Positions 34,307 to 46,337 of a stretch of DNA of 64,000 nucleotides are shown here, piece by piece. Every line of letters begins with the position of its first letter. Within the stretch, counting starts at the first letter, position 1. The notes beneath the pieces were generated by a model, which saw only the letters and a list, made by a program, of their open reading frames with translations, did not search any database and was not told where the DNA came from. The position numbers and the translations under genes are program-made. The stretch covers positions 48,848 through 112,847 of the forward strand of contig JAURVB010013219.1 of the NCBI GenBank assembly GCA_033002965.1. The letters are read 5' to 3'. The DNA comes from Piper betle (Eukaryota > Streptophyta > Magnoliopsida > Piperales > Piperaceae).

Positions 34307-35366
34307 TCACTTCACCAGCTCCGACACCCAGCCGACGTCCGGCGGGGACTCTTCCCCAGACGTCTCCACCGCGTTCTCCTTGGCCAGCTTCTCGAACATC
34401 TTCGCCCTCAGACTCCTCCCGGACTCCACCCTCTCCATTGGCTCCGGCCTCACGCAGTCTCTCTCCCACACGTCCACCCACCCGCCCGTCGCCGGCGACG
34501 CCACCGGCGCGCTCGGTGTACCCGGTACGCTGTTGTACAAGCTCCGGGGAGACGCAAAGCCGCCGCCGCCGGCAGCCGGGCCTACCCAGGAGCACGGCAG
34601 CGACTTAGCCTTGCTCAGCTGCAGCTGCCTCAGAGAGGACAGCACCTCGTTCATGCACCCCGGCGCCTGGCGCCGCACCGCGGGGCTGATCGGCGACAGA
34701 GGCGGCGAGTCCGACGGCGAGGAAACCGGCGGCGCTATCAGCGTCGAGGTCGGCGACGCCCCGAACTTGGCGTAGTAGGCGTCCACCGACTGCCGCAGGG
34801 GCGACCCGTCGTATGACTCCGCCGGCGCGCGCGGGGACAGCACCCGCAACTGCTCCGGAGTGTGGGCGAAGAAGCAGACCCGGCGGCGGCAGGCCGTACC
34901 GTCCTTGCAGGGCTGGGTCCTATATCGGGCCGGGTGGAGCCAGCACTCGAACACCCCATGGGCGTACTCGCAGCCGTCGCCGCGCTTGCAGTGGCCCTTG
35001 CGGAAGTCGGGGCAGGCGGTGCCGGAGTAGTGGAACTTCCTGGGATCACGCCGGCGGGCCTTCTCGCCGGGGTGGGCGAAGGGGCAGTCGGTCCAGTCGT
35101 GCGACCGCGCCCTCGCGCACCGCCGCACCTTGAACTCGTACATCCGGAACTCGTCGGAGGAGTAGGCGTCCATCGGAATTTCCCCTCCTCTCCCCCTCCA
35201 TCTCCTCCGAATCGTCGTAGTTCGACGGCAGGTACCTCTGCAAGGCGGCGATGGCGTCGGCGTACCCGTCGGAGACGGACAGAAGGTAGCCCATCCCCGC
35301 CGGCGGGGACTCGTTCCGTAGCGGCCATGGACTGGTCTGGCCGCTGTCGCGCAGCATCATCATCAT
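34307..35366 (-). CDS. Arginine-rich tandem CCCH zinc-finger protein (RR-TZF)
   Basis: A single-exon, very GC-rich gene. From M at 35173 an open frame of 288 codons reads [19 protein letters not shown], then an arginine-rich region ([21 protein letters not shown]). The zinc fingers are C-X7-C-X5-C-X3-H ([19 protein letters not shown]) and C-X5-C-X4-C-X3-H ([16 protein letters not shown]), the plant RR-TZF signature, followed by a serine/proline-rich tail. The family's N-terminal part (MMMMLRDSG... then [19 protein letters not shown]) lies just upstream from 35366, but one frame off. The break falls in the G-rich stretch at about 35175-35205. Either the mature protein starts at 35173 or the gene has a small frameshift, possibly an assembly error. 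Family members bind RNA in cytoplasmic granules and respond to stress and hormones. Confidence 0.9.
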
Positions 35367-35970
35367 GGCTGCTGACGGTGGTGGTGGTGGTGGTGTCGAG
35401 GGGGAAGGCGGTGGCGGGGATATAAAATGGTGAACCGTGGTCGGGGTTGGGGAGTAACCAGGGTTAGTTAGTACGGGCGATAAATTGCTACATGTTATAT
35501 CGCGAGTGAGGAGAAGTACGGGAAGATATGTTGAGCGGGAAACGCGGGGAGTTGGACACGCGGATGGGAGGTGTCAGCTTGAAGCCGTGAGATGGCGAGC
35601 CGGCGTCTGGGACACGTTTCGTCAGCGCTCAATCGCTAACCGCAACGAGAGTGGTGCGGTTAGCCAAAACATTGAAATGGTCGCCCGCTATTATTATTTT
35701 TAGTGTTTGGGAAAATAATATAATCTCCTATCTACGATCTACACTATATTGTATTATATATATTGTAACATTTTTTTCCAACATAAATACATATATATAT
35801 ATATATGTATATATATGGTAACATTTGTAACATAGTATTTAGAACATCAGCTTGGGCATGGTTATGAAACATGGAACAGTTGCTTGTGTATATAATCCAA
35901 TTTCGACCAAGCCGGCCTAGGGATTGTACCTCATTAATTATAGGATATAATCGTCCTCGACACGGTAGCT

Positions 35971-36104
35971 ACGAGATTCTTATATCCAATAGTTTGTGCA
36001 AAACACAAAGGGTTTTACTCAAGGGCGTCACGCTGTAATTACAAGATTCTTATATCTAATAGTTTGTGTGAAACTCAGGGTTTTTAATTTAGTTACGGGC
36101 GTCA
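35971..36104 (+). repeat. Diverged tandem duplication, 60-64 bp units
   Basis: 35971-36030 and 36041-36104 share AGATTCTTATAT, AATAGTTTGTG, AGGGTTTT and GGGCGTCA in the same order. Confidence 0.75.
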
Positions 36105-36641
36105 GCTAGGGCTGGACCGCTCAACCTAAGGCTCGGTGTTTGTGACGGCCGGCCATGGTGGCGCCGTGGTTGAGAGTTTGTGGGCGATGTGTGGACTGAG
36201 TTTTGTAGGGATAAGTGTTATTTAAGGGATATTTTAAGGGAGTTGAGTATCACTTTTATGCCATCCTTGTGTTAAGTGGTCTCACCGCACCATAACTGTC
36301 ACCACTTTTTCTTCTCCTCTCCTTTTTTTTTTTTCTAACGTGTCCCTATCCTGCTCACCCCCTTCTTGGTAACTCTCTTCCCTCTCGTTATCTTTTCTCT
36401 TTAACTTCGTACATGCATTTCTTTGTTTTTGTTTTTTATTTCTTTTAATTGTGATGATTCAATGTGCATATTTATCGTGTGGGTGCATGATCACTTATCA
36501 TTGCACCTCGTTTAATGAAATTTCGGGTAAAAAACCATACTTTTTCCTTGAGGTGCTGTCTTGTTTTTATTTTGACTTGTTGGTGTGGATTGTTGTGCAG
36601 GAAGGAAGGGGAGCCCTCACCGACTGGGTTGCAGGTCAAGC

Positions 36642-36663
36642 GCAGTGCGCCTTGGCGCACTGC
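36642..36663. repeat. Perfect 10 bp hairpin
   Basis: GCAGTGCGCC and its exact reverse complement GGCGCACTGC are separated by TT. It sits in an otherwise unannotated segment that is locally GC-rich. Confidence 0.8.
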
Positions 36664-38685
36664 TCGTGTGCCTTGGTCCTCGGCTGCAGGTGCATTGACA
36701 CATGAACCTTAGGCTTCCCTTCTTATTCGCTTTATTTTGTTATTACTGAGAATTAATTACTGCACTTAGTTTGTATTACTATTAGTGTTAATTCATGATC
36801 TACTATCCTTCTACCTTGTTGCATTTTTTTATAGATAGCCATACTTGTTTTCTTTCTCCATCGTTCTGCTTTTAATTGATTCTTTATGCTTGTTGTTGTT
36901 TTGTGGATCAAATGAATAACTATGCTTAGTGTTTATTAGTAATATGATTAACGTCTTTATTTGTGTTAATTAATACTACTATTGTTACTGTTTTGTACTA
37001 TGACAAGCGTTATTGGCTTTGATCTATGATTCGTGTTAATATTATTATTTTATTAAATATTGGTTACTATTGCTAAGCTAATTAATTATTGCACTAAATC
37101 TTCATGGGTAATATAACTATTTCACGTAATTGTTGTCAATATATGTTGGAATAAATGTATGCTTTATATATGTTGAATATAAATTGTTATTATCAATTAA
37201 TTAATGAATTATATTTTAAATTAATCATACAACCATTATGATTATTTTAAATCATTAAAAAAATGATTTTTACTTCTCTAAGTAGTTAATACACGAGCTC
37301 GCGCGCGCGGGAACGTGATTATGGTGATTAAATTAATAATTAATTTATATTTACAAATAATTATAGTTGGTTAAAACAACCCATATTAATCCGTAAGTAA
37401 TTTTTTATTGTTATATTCATTAATTATTGATAATCAATTTATATATTATAAGTTTACGAGTAAATGTGAGTGGTTATAAGTGGTTAATGAAGTAAAGTGT
37501 TCACTTTTATCACCAATGTATTACTAGTTAATGAAACGTCAATTATAGTATATTTGTTAATAAATTTTGTTTAAGGCTTAAAATTTAAACAAGTAGGCAA
37601 GTTGATTATTTTAATAATGAATTCATTAATGAAGTAATATGGGTTATTAAAATATTATATTGTGATAATTACACGTGTGGAACAATAATAACATGTTTAA
37701 AATAAACAAAGTTAAAACCTTTACCCAGTTAAATAATTTAAAATAATTTTTACAAGGAACGTCCTTTGAATTTTATTACAAGCTATATTAAATAATAGGG
37801 TATGATGGTCTAACTTATCTTAGGGTAATTAGTTAGAGTTAGTGAATAGTTAATAGATTGCTATTAATATCTTCAAGCTGTTATTAACAGAATAGGTAAT
37901 AGTTATTTCTTTATTTGAAGTCAAAGCATTATATTAATTAAAAGTATAAATGGTAATATAAATCTATAGGAAGATAATCTTAATAAGATTTCTTTGGTTA
38001 AATAATTAATATGTCGAAAGAAAATATATTAATAATAGTAGTTGAATATATGCCACTAAGTTAGTAATTAATTATTGTTGGTTGTTCGTGATTTGTGAAT
38101 TGAATAGTGAATTTAATTCTTTTATGGTTGGATTTATATGATTATGTTATACGAATAATTAATTATTTTATAGGACCTATTAGAAATTTAAATTTTAATA
38201 TTGGTGATTGTTGCATGCATTATTTTGTTGACTTTTAATCATGATTTAGTTAAGCCATTTTATTGTATGTATTTTTACTTATATAAAATTATACTTATGT
38301 ATAATTTTATTGTCTCATTCAGCTTTAGGATCGTACATCGTAATTGTGGGTGCATTATTATACTACCATGTTCGTATAATGATTGTGAATCTATAGTACA
38401 CAATTGAGGTCTCGGCCGAGTCTCGACTTGCTTGGGCTAAGCATGGAAGATTTATCAATAAATTAATCTATTGCGACACAAGATATGGAAAAATTATAAT
38501 TAAATTGAACTGATTTGCTCATGTGTTGAAAGGGTGTTAGAGTATCAATTATGACCCATTATATATTTGTGATATCGAGAGGGTGGGTTCGAGTAATATT
38601 AGTAATAGTAGATAAAACTCGTGGCGTATATGTACATTTATGGTATAGTAGCCTGAAGGGGAGGTCACCCTTAAAAGGCAGGGAG

Positions 38686-39264
38686 TAGGGTTGCTAATTG
38701 AGTAAGTCAGCTCGTGAGTATTTAGTATTCGGTTTGGCATGATTCGACTCGAAATTCAACATCTAAATGCTCGAGCTCGAACTCGATTCGAACTCTAATC
38801 TTATGAATTGAATTTGAGCAAAGTCGTATTCGACTCGACTTGACTCGGTTATAACTCTAACTCGACTCGTAGCTTGACTCGAACTCAACTCGATAAAATA
38901 ATATAATAATATAGTCTTTATATTATATTATATTATATTATATATATATATATATGACACACACGATATAATAACAAATAAGTGACACAGCTGAGATGGT
39001 AAGTATTCAAGTTAATGACCTCAAGGTTGTAAGTTTAATCTACTTTGACCTCATTTTTTTAAGTGAGGTACTTTTGACTTTTAATCGAGCTGATTTTGAG
39101 CTTACGAACGAGCTCGAAATACATAAAAAGATATTCGAGTCGAATTTGAACATGTATGTTCAAAACTCGTTTGATCTCGAGTCAAGTTTGAACGAGTTTT
39201 GAACTATTCGAGCCGAGTTCAAATACAAGTTAAACACAGCTCGTTCGCTTATTTAGCACCCCTA
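38686..39264. mobile_element. Non-autonomous hAT element (579 bp) with 8 bp target duplication
   Basis: The left end TAGGGTTGCTAATTGAG and the right end (reverse complement TAGGGGTGCTAAATAAGC) form hAT-like terminal inverted repeats. Flanks GCAGGGAG (38678-38685) and ACAGGGAG (39265-39272) agree at seven of eight bases, matching the 8 bp duplication of hAT elements. The interior has many GACTCG/CTCGA words as subterminal repeats, an (AT)n run near 38930-38955, and no transposase. Confidence 0.85.
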
Positions 39265-42200
39265 ACAGGGAGCTCAGTATAGGCTCATACAATAAGATAA
39301 TAAAAATGACAAATTTAGTATGACCATTCGCAGAAAAGAATTCAACTTCGTGTCGAGGATTTTGTGTCGATGAAAGTTGTCATATTAAATTAGGGACTTT
39401 TCTTATTTTAATTAAGTTTATAAACAATTAAATTATTTTTAGGGAACTTGTGTCATTGTTATTCACTTTGGTTTATTTTGTTTTTGGTTTAGTTGCATAA
39501 AATAATTTTTATTTAATCCTATTAAATAAGTAGCACATTTTTTCATGCTTTACTTCAAATTTTCATATTATATTTATCTTTTTTGTCATTTATTTATCCT
39601 TTTTTTAGTAATGGTTTCTTTTTGGATGGGTTCTTACCGTTTGAAGAAAAAAATCTTGTTTAGTATTCTTATGCGCTAGTCCAGAGTCAAATGTGGTAAT
39701 AACAATTTACCAGACTTTATAACTTTACTACACTGTTTTTGGATAAGAATAATCTTAAATTTGGTTACCGTTAAGTATTATTATGTGATTATTCATTAAT
39801 CTTATAATTTTTTTGACTATAAAGTCAAACAGTAAGAGTCGTCTTTAAAAAGTTTCCCAAAGTCTAGTGTTTTTAATATTTTATCCATTGAAATATACTT
39901 ACTTGATTAAGAATTATATTTTTAAATCATTATTGATATTACCAGTAGTACGTGTGCAATTTAACTAGATATTGAACGAATTCCACACTAATCTAGACTA
40001 ACTTACTGTTTGTTTTTTTTTAAAAGTCTCGTTTACTTTGTAGCAAGAATAAATTTCATAATTGGATTAGAGACTTTCACAAAGTCTTGCGGGTTTCGGT
40101 AAACTAAATAAATAAAAAGGATATTCATCATTAATCGATTATTCATAAAACAAAAAAACGCATTATACGAGGAATCTCTTGTCACCTTCAAATGGGTCTC
40201 AATGGCGGGGCCCGCTGTGCTCAGTGGACCCAACCTTTCACTTCACTCGTGCCGCGATATGTTTGTTCCATGGCTCGCGAAAGTAACAGTAAGAAGATTA
40301 TTAATTAGCCTTCATCCTTTTCTACAACCTCCTATTACTAGTTTTATGTACTCTTACATTATTTATTATTACTGATCATCTCATATTCATAATAGCAAGT
40401 ATAGATCATTTCAAATTTAAGGAAAAAAGGAATACTCCACTATTCTAAATAAGCATGGTTACATCATGGTAACATTTTATATATTTACATGCTTCGGTTT
40501 CATAAGTACCCATAACCTGCAATATTATCCTAATTGCTAATCCCTTGAAAAAACAATTATAGGCTTCATAGTTCTTCTAATTACCATACAGTAAAGCCAG
40601 TTAATTAATTATGAAGACTGTAAAACAACGTCAAATAACACTAGACCCCAGTTTTTTAAATAAAGGACAGGGAAAACAAAAGCTTAAAGAGGAGAGAGTG
40701 AAGAATGGAAGTAAAGAAGCGACAGATGGGTCTCCTAGGATGCAACACAACACCCCCGCCATGGCACTCACGCCATTAGAATCCACAAGACCATCTCGTC
40801 TCTGCTACAATAAAGCTTGTCAGGATAAGAATACGGGGCGTGGGAGAAGGATGCACGCACATACGACCAAAGAAAAAAAAATGCACATATTCCAATCCCT
40901 CCCCTGTATACTAAAATCTATAAAAATCCATCCCCCTTTGGCCTTCGTCCTTTCTTTTCTCCAAACTATAACCTAGTATACTAATATAACATTATTATAA
41001 TTTATTTATACTATTGCCACCTCCCATCGTAATTGAATTGAATTAGAATATTTATTTAGTTATTTATTTTATATAAATATGTGCTCGTACAGTGTACTGT
41101 GCACCGTGCATGTTCATGCTGTATAATGAGGGACGTTTGTATGTGTTATTACAACACACGCGTCCCGGCCACGTGATGGGGGATCAACGACGGTACACGT
41201 ACCCCTACGCCCATTTCCCCTTCTTATTTAATTTGTCAGGTCACGTCACGACAAAATGCTCCCATGCCACGTCATTGGTATCTGTTCTCTCTCTCTCCAT
41301 TATCTTCCCCCTCTCGAGGCTCGCGTGACAGTGACGTTGCTTCTGTATCTCTTCCCTTTTCCTTATTTCCTTATACATGTTAATATATATATATATATAG
41401 AGAGAGGGAGGATTATATTATTATTTTTTAAAAGGTTATTCATTAATGAAAAATATTATACAATGTCCTCGTCAACACTCTTCGTCTATATCTTTATATA
41501 AATATCTAAGTTAATTTTTTTAAAATTATAATTAATATTTATTTTTATTTAATAATATAGGTGAAAAATGTGAGTAAAAGATCGGCGTATAACGAGATTT
41601 TTAATTAATAGTAGTTTCGATTGAATTTTACTTTATTTTGTTTACTAGACTAGCTAAACGATAATCGACGAGGGGTAATACATATGTCGAATAAGTTATC
41701 TACAAATTGCACATATTTTAATGGACTTTAACCACCATCTTCTTGAAAATTTTCGTAAGTGTTCTACCGTGTTTGAGCTAAAGAACCACTTAAGCACTAA
41801 AGAATATATAACTTGCACAAAAATTTAAACCTTCAACATTTTATTTGATCAAAATTATCCGGCATTCATGAACGAGTTGAACAAATTTATTTCTCATTAT
41901 ATTTATTGCTCATAACCAAAATTTCTTTTTGCAGACTATATTTTAGTGCCATCCACAACCATTAATGGGATTTTTTCTGAATTTAGATAAAATAATAATA
42001 ATAAGTTCAAAAACATTATAAAAAATCTTTAAAAAGCCAGTCGAAATTTTAGCTTACTCTTGATAACTACATGCAAGTTAGTTTAATCATTGGATAAGAG
42101 GTAAAAGAAGTTACTCAGATCACTTTTTTTGTTATGAGTTGTTTGTAAATATTTATATAATTCAAGCTATATATACTTGTTTATTATCCACAATTTTATC

Positions 42201-45200
42201 ATAGTACAAGACTAGTTTTCACCATTATTAAAATTAATGTATAAATTTTATCAAAGATATATATTATATATGGTATATGTGGTACTTCTAATTGCCCATG
42301 ATCATCCCAAAATGTATAGGCCTAATTAATCACATTTTATTACTTATTTTCTTTCAAATTACTAAGATATTTTTTATAAGTGCACCAATTAGGCTTGAAA
42401 TTGTTGTAGTTTTAGACCCAGCTGATGTTTAATAACTCATGTTTAGCCTCTTTTATCAAAGCACAATTTATCTTTGTTATCGGCTTGTCTGTTCATGATC
42501 GTCCATGTGTGATTCGACCAGACAATATGGACAGTTTTTTCTTGTCAATTACCAATCGGATGGCCGCATACACGCCTTATCCAAACACTAACAACTATTG
42601 TCCATTAGTTAGACGCTATCCTATCTTGGACAAAAATCATATGGCCGCTTGTACCCATATGAATTAAAAACTCATTTTAAAAAATAAAAATAAGAAACAA
42701 GATATTAAACATTACATTTCAGATAATAATCTTTTATATGCTAAATTATTAGAAGGTTAACAGTAATTAGATTGCCCATTTATATTGATTATCAGCTTAT
42801 GATTCTCATGTGGCTTAGTTGCTAGCTTTTTCTTCATTTTGTATTGTAAAATTATCATCCAATTTTGTTTTTTCCAATGTTTGTCGTTTGAAATATTGTG
42901 TGTATAAGTTCAATCAAGATAATTGTGCATCATAAGAGATAATACAAGTGAGGCGATTAATTATTATTATCATTGACTAAAGAGCAAGGAGACAAATCAC
43001 GGTGGTGTGCTCAATGGGACACTTGCCGCGTTGTGTTTAAGAGTCTTAATCTTTGAATCTTAGGCGATATTAGCACTGATTAAGACTTATTAAGTCCTTG
43101 TCTTATACCAAATATAAAGAGGCAACGCATATGTTTTTTTCACTATTTTTTTCTTTTTTCCTTCACCCATATGTTTTTTTTTATGTGTGATAAAAATTGC
43201 AGAGCGGCGCGTAGCAAAAACACCTGCAATTATCAACACATTAAACAGAATCACAGATCAACATCAACAAGTTAATTATACATAACTTCTTTAAAAAACT
43301 GACTATTCGAGCAGCGAAGCAACATTATATAGTACAGTTTTGAGACCCACATATATATGAATTGACGACCACAAGTCGGCGACGAGCGTGAAAAATTGAT
43401 GTTTGCGGTGGGCAAATTCATTCCCTGTCCTTGGTGTCACTTTTCCTTTCAAGACAAAGACAGTTTCGACGGTGAGATTATGTTTTTTTATGGCATGACA
43501 AGGTTTTTGCTTAGCATTTGCTTATGTTAATTAGGTTGCCAGTGCCATGACAATCAAGGCATGCAACAACGGCAGCGACCGTGATGCTAAATGGCCCTTT
43601 AACTTTGAAGCTAATTGTATTGCTAGTGTTGTGTGTCGCATCCAAGTTTGATTGTGTCGAATGGTTGTATGATGAAGATATATAGATTATAGCGTCTCGA
43701 GAAAGCATCATTAGCGGGATAGAAATTTGTGTCTGGTTGATGAATCTCTTGACAAGGTCAAAAATAGAACATTCTGCAGATTAGCACAGTGATGAAGGAC
43801 GTATCAACTGTTAGAGCTGTCGTGAATTGCTCATGGGGGCTGACCCGTTCAACGGTTATCTTTTAACTATTAAAAGATAAATTTTAAAATTGAGAAATTT
43901 TTAGAAGTTTGATAGGAGCTATTAAATTTAGTTGGATGGCGAAGATTAAGACTGAGTTAATTATGTAACTAACTCCATGTTCTAATCTAATGCATTCATT
44001 TAAATTTGCTCACTCTTGTCAAGTTTCTTAAGATTTTTCGCATTTTAAAGTTTTTTTTATTATCTTATATATAATATATATAAAGAGAGTTAGTCTATTA
44101 TGAACTGTTTAGCGGACAACTAAATCATTATTGATCATGTAATATAATAAATTTTGATATTTGAAATATAAATCTCAAGGCCCATCACAAGCGGTAAAGT
44201 GTACAAGCCACTCATACGAAATAAATTATATATATATATATATATATTTTATACTTTGATACAAACTTGCAACACTTTTTTTCAAAAATAAAAACCTATT
44301 GCGCTACAATAAAATATCGCTAATTTGTTGCACAATTAATTAACGTTAGAGTTTTCTCTTCACTAAACTTCATAGGCAATATCCCTTTTGAAAGTTAATC
44401 TTTTCTCTACAATTAAAAAACTTTTGCCTGGCTTTTCTTTACAAGTTTATTTCCTAGGCTAATGCGCATTTTACTGCCATTGAAAAACATATAGGCCACA
44501 ATAAAATCTTTAAAAAATGTGAACATAAAAATCAACATTGCATACGAGACTACGTCAGTTTGGTCGTGGAGAAAAAAATTGCAAATGGCTTACAATTTTC
44601 CATGGAGAAAAGATAAACCTCAAGTCGTATGTGAAAAAAAGTAGTATTTTTTTGGTATTGCAAATAATCAATCTTTATTTATGTGTAAATATGTAAAAGA
44701 AGAAATTATTATTTAATAGTAAAAATATGTACTATTCACTATTTAAGGGTACTTTTTAATAGTTTTATGATTTAACGTTATTTGAAAATTTAAAGTTAAT
44801 AATGCCATGAGCATGGCATTTGGATTGAGATTTGGACAAGTTTAAATAGAGTGGGGGGTTTAGTTATGAATTAATTTAAAAAGGTGAGTTTGGATTGGTT
44901 GTAATAATTTTATTTATTTCTTTATTTTTTTATTTGAGGGAAAAGGGGGGAAAAAGTGGGATTCTATAATACTTTTTCGAGCCCATTAATATTTACTTAA
45001 TTTAAATATTTTAATATTAATATTTATTAAAAAATATGAAAAAATAATTAAAGTATAGTATTAGTCATTTTAACAAGAATTTTAATTTATTTAGTTATTT
45101 ATTATTATCTATTGCCGTTAATAATTAAAGTATAGTATTAGTCAATTTAACAATTTTAAAAAGCTGATAAATTTTATTCAAATATAAAATTTTTATTTCA

Positions 45201-46337
45201 ATTAAAAATTTTACTTATTAATGTACACTTATTAAGATTATTACTTATTTTTATATAATTAATTTTAATATTTATATATAATTAGTATATCCTAAAAATA
45301 TATTTTTTTGTTAAAGTTATATTGATAGATATTCACTATTTTTATTGAAAAATAATATTTATTATATTTTGTAGAATTAATTTTATATATTATTTAAAAA
45401 TATATTTGATTAATTTACCATTTATTTCTACCATTAAAAATAAATAAATAAAATTATTACAACGTACACAAATTCGCCCTTTTTTAAACTAATTTATAAC
45501 TGATCTCACCCTCTACCCAAACCTACTTAAATCTCAATTAAAATTATTGACTTTAAATTTAAAATTAGCATTAAATCGTAAAGTTGGTAAAGAGTACCAT
45601 TGTCTTGTGAATAGGGCTTATTATTACCGTCAAATGATATTTTTTTCTACACGACGTGTTATTTGGGGGAGGGGTTGAAAAAAGAATATGTAAAGGAGCG
45701 GCTTACCTTTCTCAGAGTATTCACCCGAGCTCGGCTCAGCCTGGTCAAATTTGCTATAGTTGAAAGGCTTTGTTCATTAAAAATATAAAAATCAGATATA
45801 AAAAGGTGGTTTTGACAGATAATGACATGAATTTATTTTTCAATTACCCAACTTTTAACACCATCGGCGGTAGCACCATGTCATTTTGCACCGTCTAAAT
45901 CACTCAATCCCTCAAACATTTCCATTCGTTCATCCAAGAGGACCGAATATATGGAAATCATATCGTTAAAACTGAAAAATGAAGCCAAAACAAGCCAACT
46001 CAATCACCGTATTGAAAACAACAGGGAGAGAAAAGTCGAACTCATGATTTCAATCTGCCGAAGCTCAGGTAGAGAATGTCTTCAGATGTTGAATTCATGT
46101 GTTGCCTTTTCAAAGTCGATGTGCCATGCCCAGCTACAGGTATTACAATTTGAAAGAATGGTATATACAAACAGATGGACAGAAATTTTAATATTTGCAT
46201 GAAATAATGTGAATAGAGTAAATGACTATAGAATGATGCACCGTGAATTTATATCACATTAGCGTCTCATTTCGGATAAGCAATTTAGTGACAAAATGAG
46301 GTTGATTCCTTGCTGCTGCAACACTTAAGATCAGTAA
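39265..46337. other. Long AT-rich intergenic stretch
   Basis: No gene could be supported over about 7 kb. An open frame of 121 codons at 40611-40976 has no recognisable domain. A small cluster of ACGT-core motifs lies at 41165-41275, several short (TA)n tracts occur, and a 30 bp segment (ATAATTAAAGTATAGTATTAGTCA) is repeated about 75 bp apart near 45045 and 45120. Confidence 0.4.
41165..41275. promoter_or_regulatory. Cluster of ACGT-core (G-box/ABRE-like) motifs
   Basis: CCACGTGA (about 41169), TACACGTACC (41195), TCACGTCACG (41241) and CCACGTCA (41266) fall within about 110 bases. Plant bZIP factors bind such motifs, but no downstream gene is seen, so this may be chance or a promoter remnant. 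Confidence 0.25.

Larger units (their letters stand above)
35367..38685. other. Promoter of the CCCH gene and AT-rich intergenic DNA
   Basis: The first few hundred bases are the presumed promoter of the minus-strand CCCH gene. Beyond that is AT-rich DNA with a tandem duplication (35971-36104) and a perfect hairpin (36642-36663). No gene supported. The stretch around 38.2-38.7 kb may be decayed retrotransposon DNA; no ends were found. Confidence 0.4.

Noticed and set aside
34194..35425. Plus-strand ORFs of up to 193 codons opposite the CCCH gene
   Set aside because: They are antisense shadows of a very GC-rich coding sequence with the zinc fingers clearly on the minus strand.
40611..40976. 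121-codon ORF
   Set aside because: No domain, mixed composition and no supporting promoter or neighbour; most likely chance.
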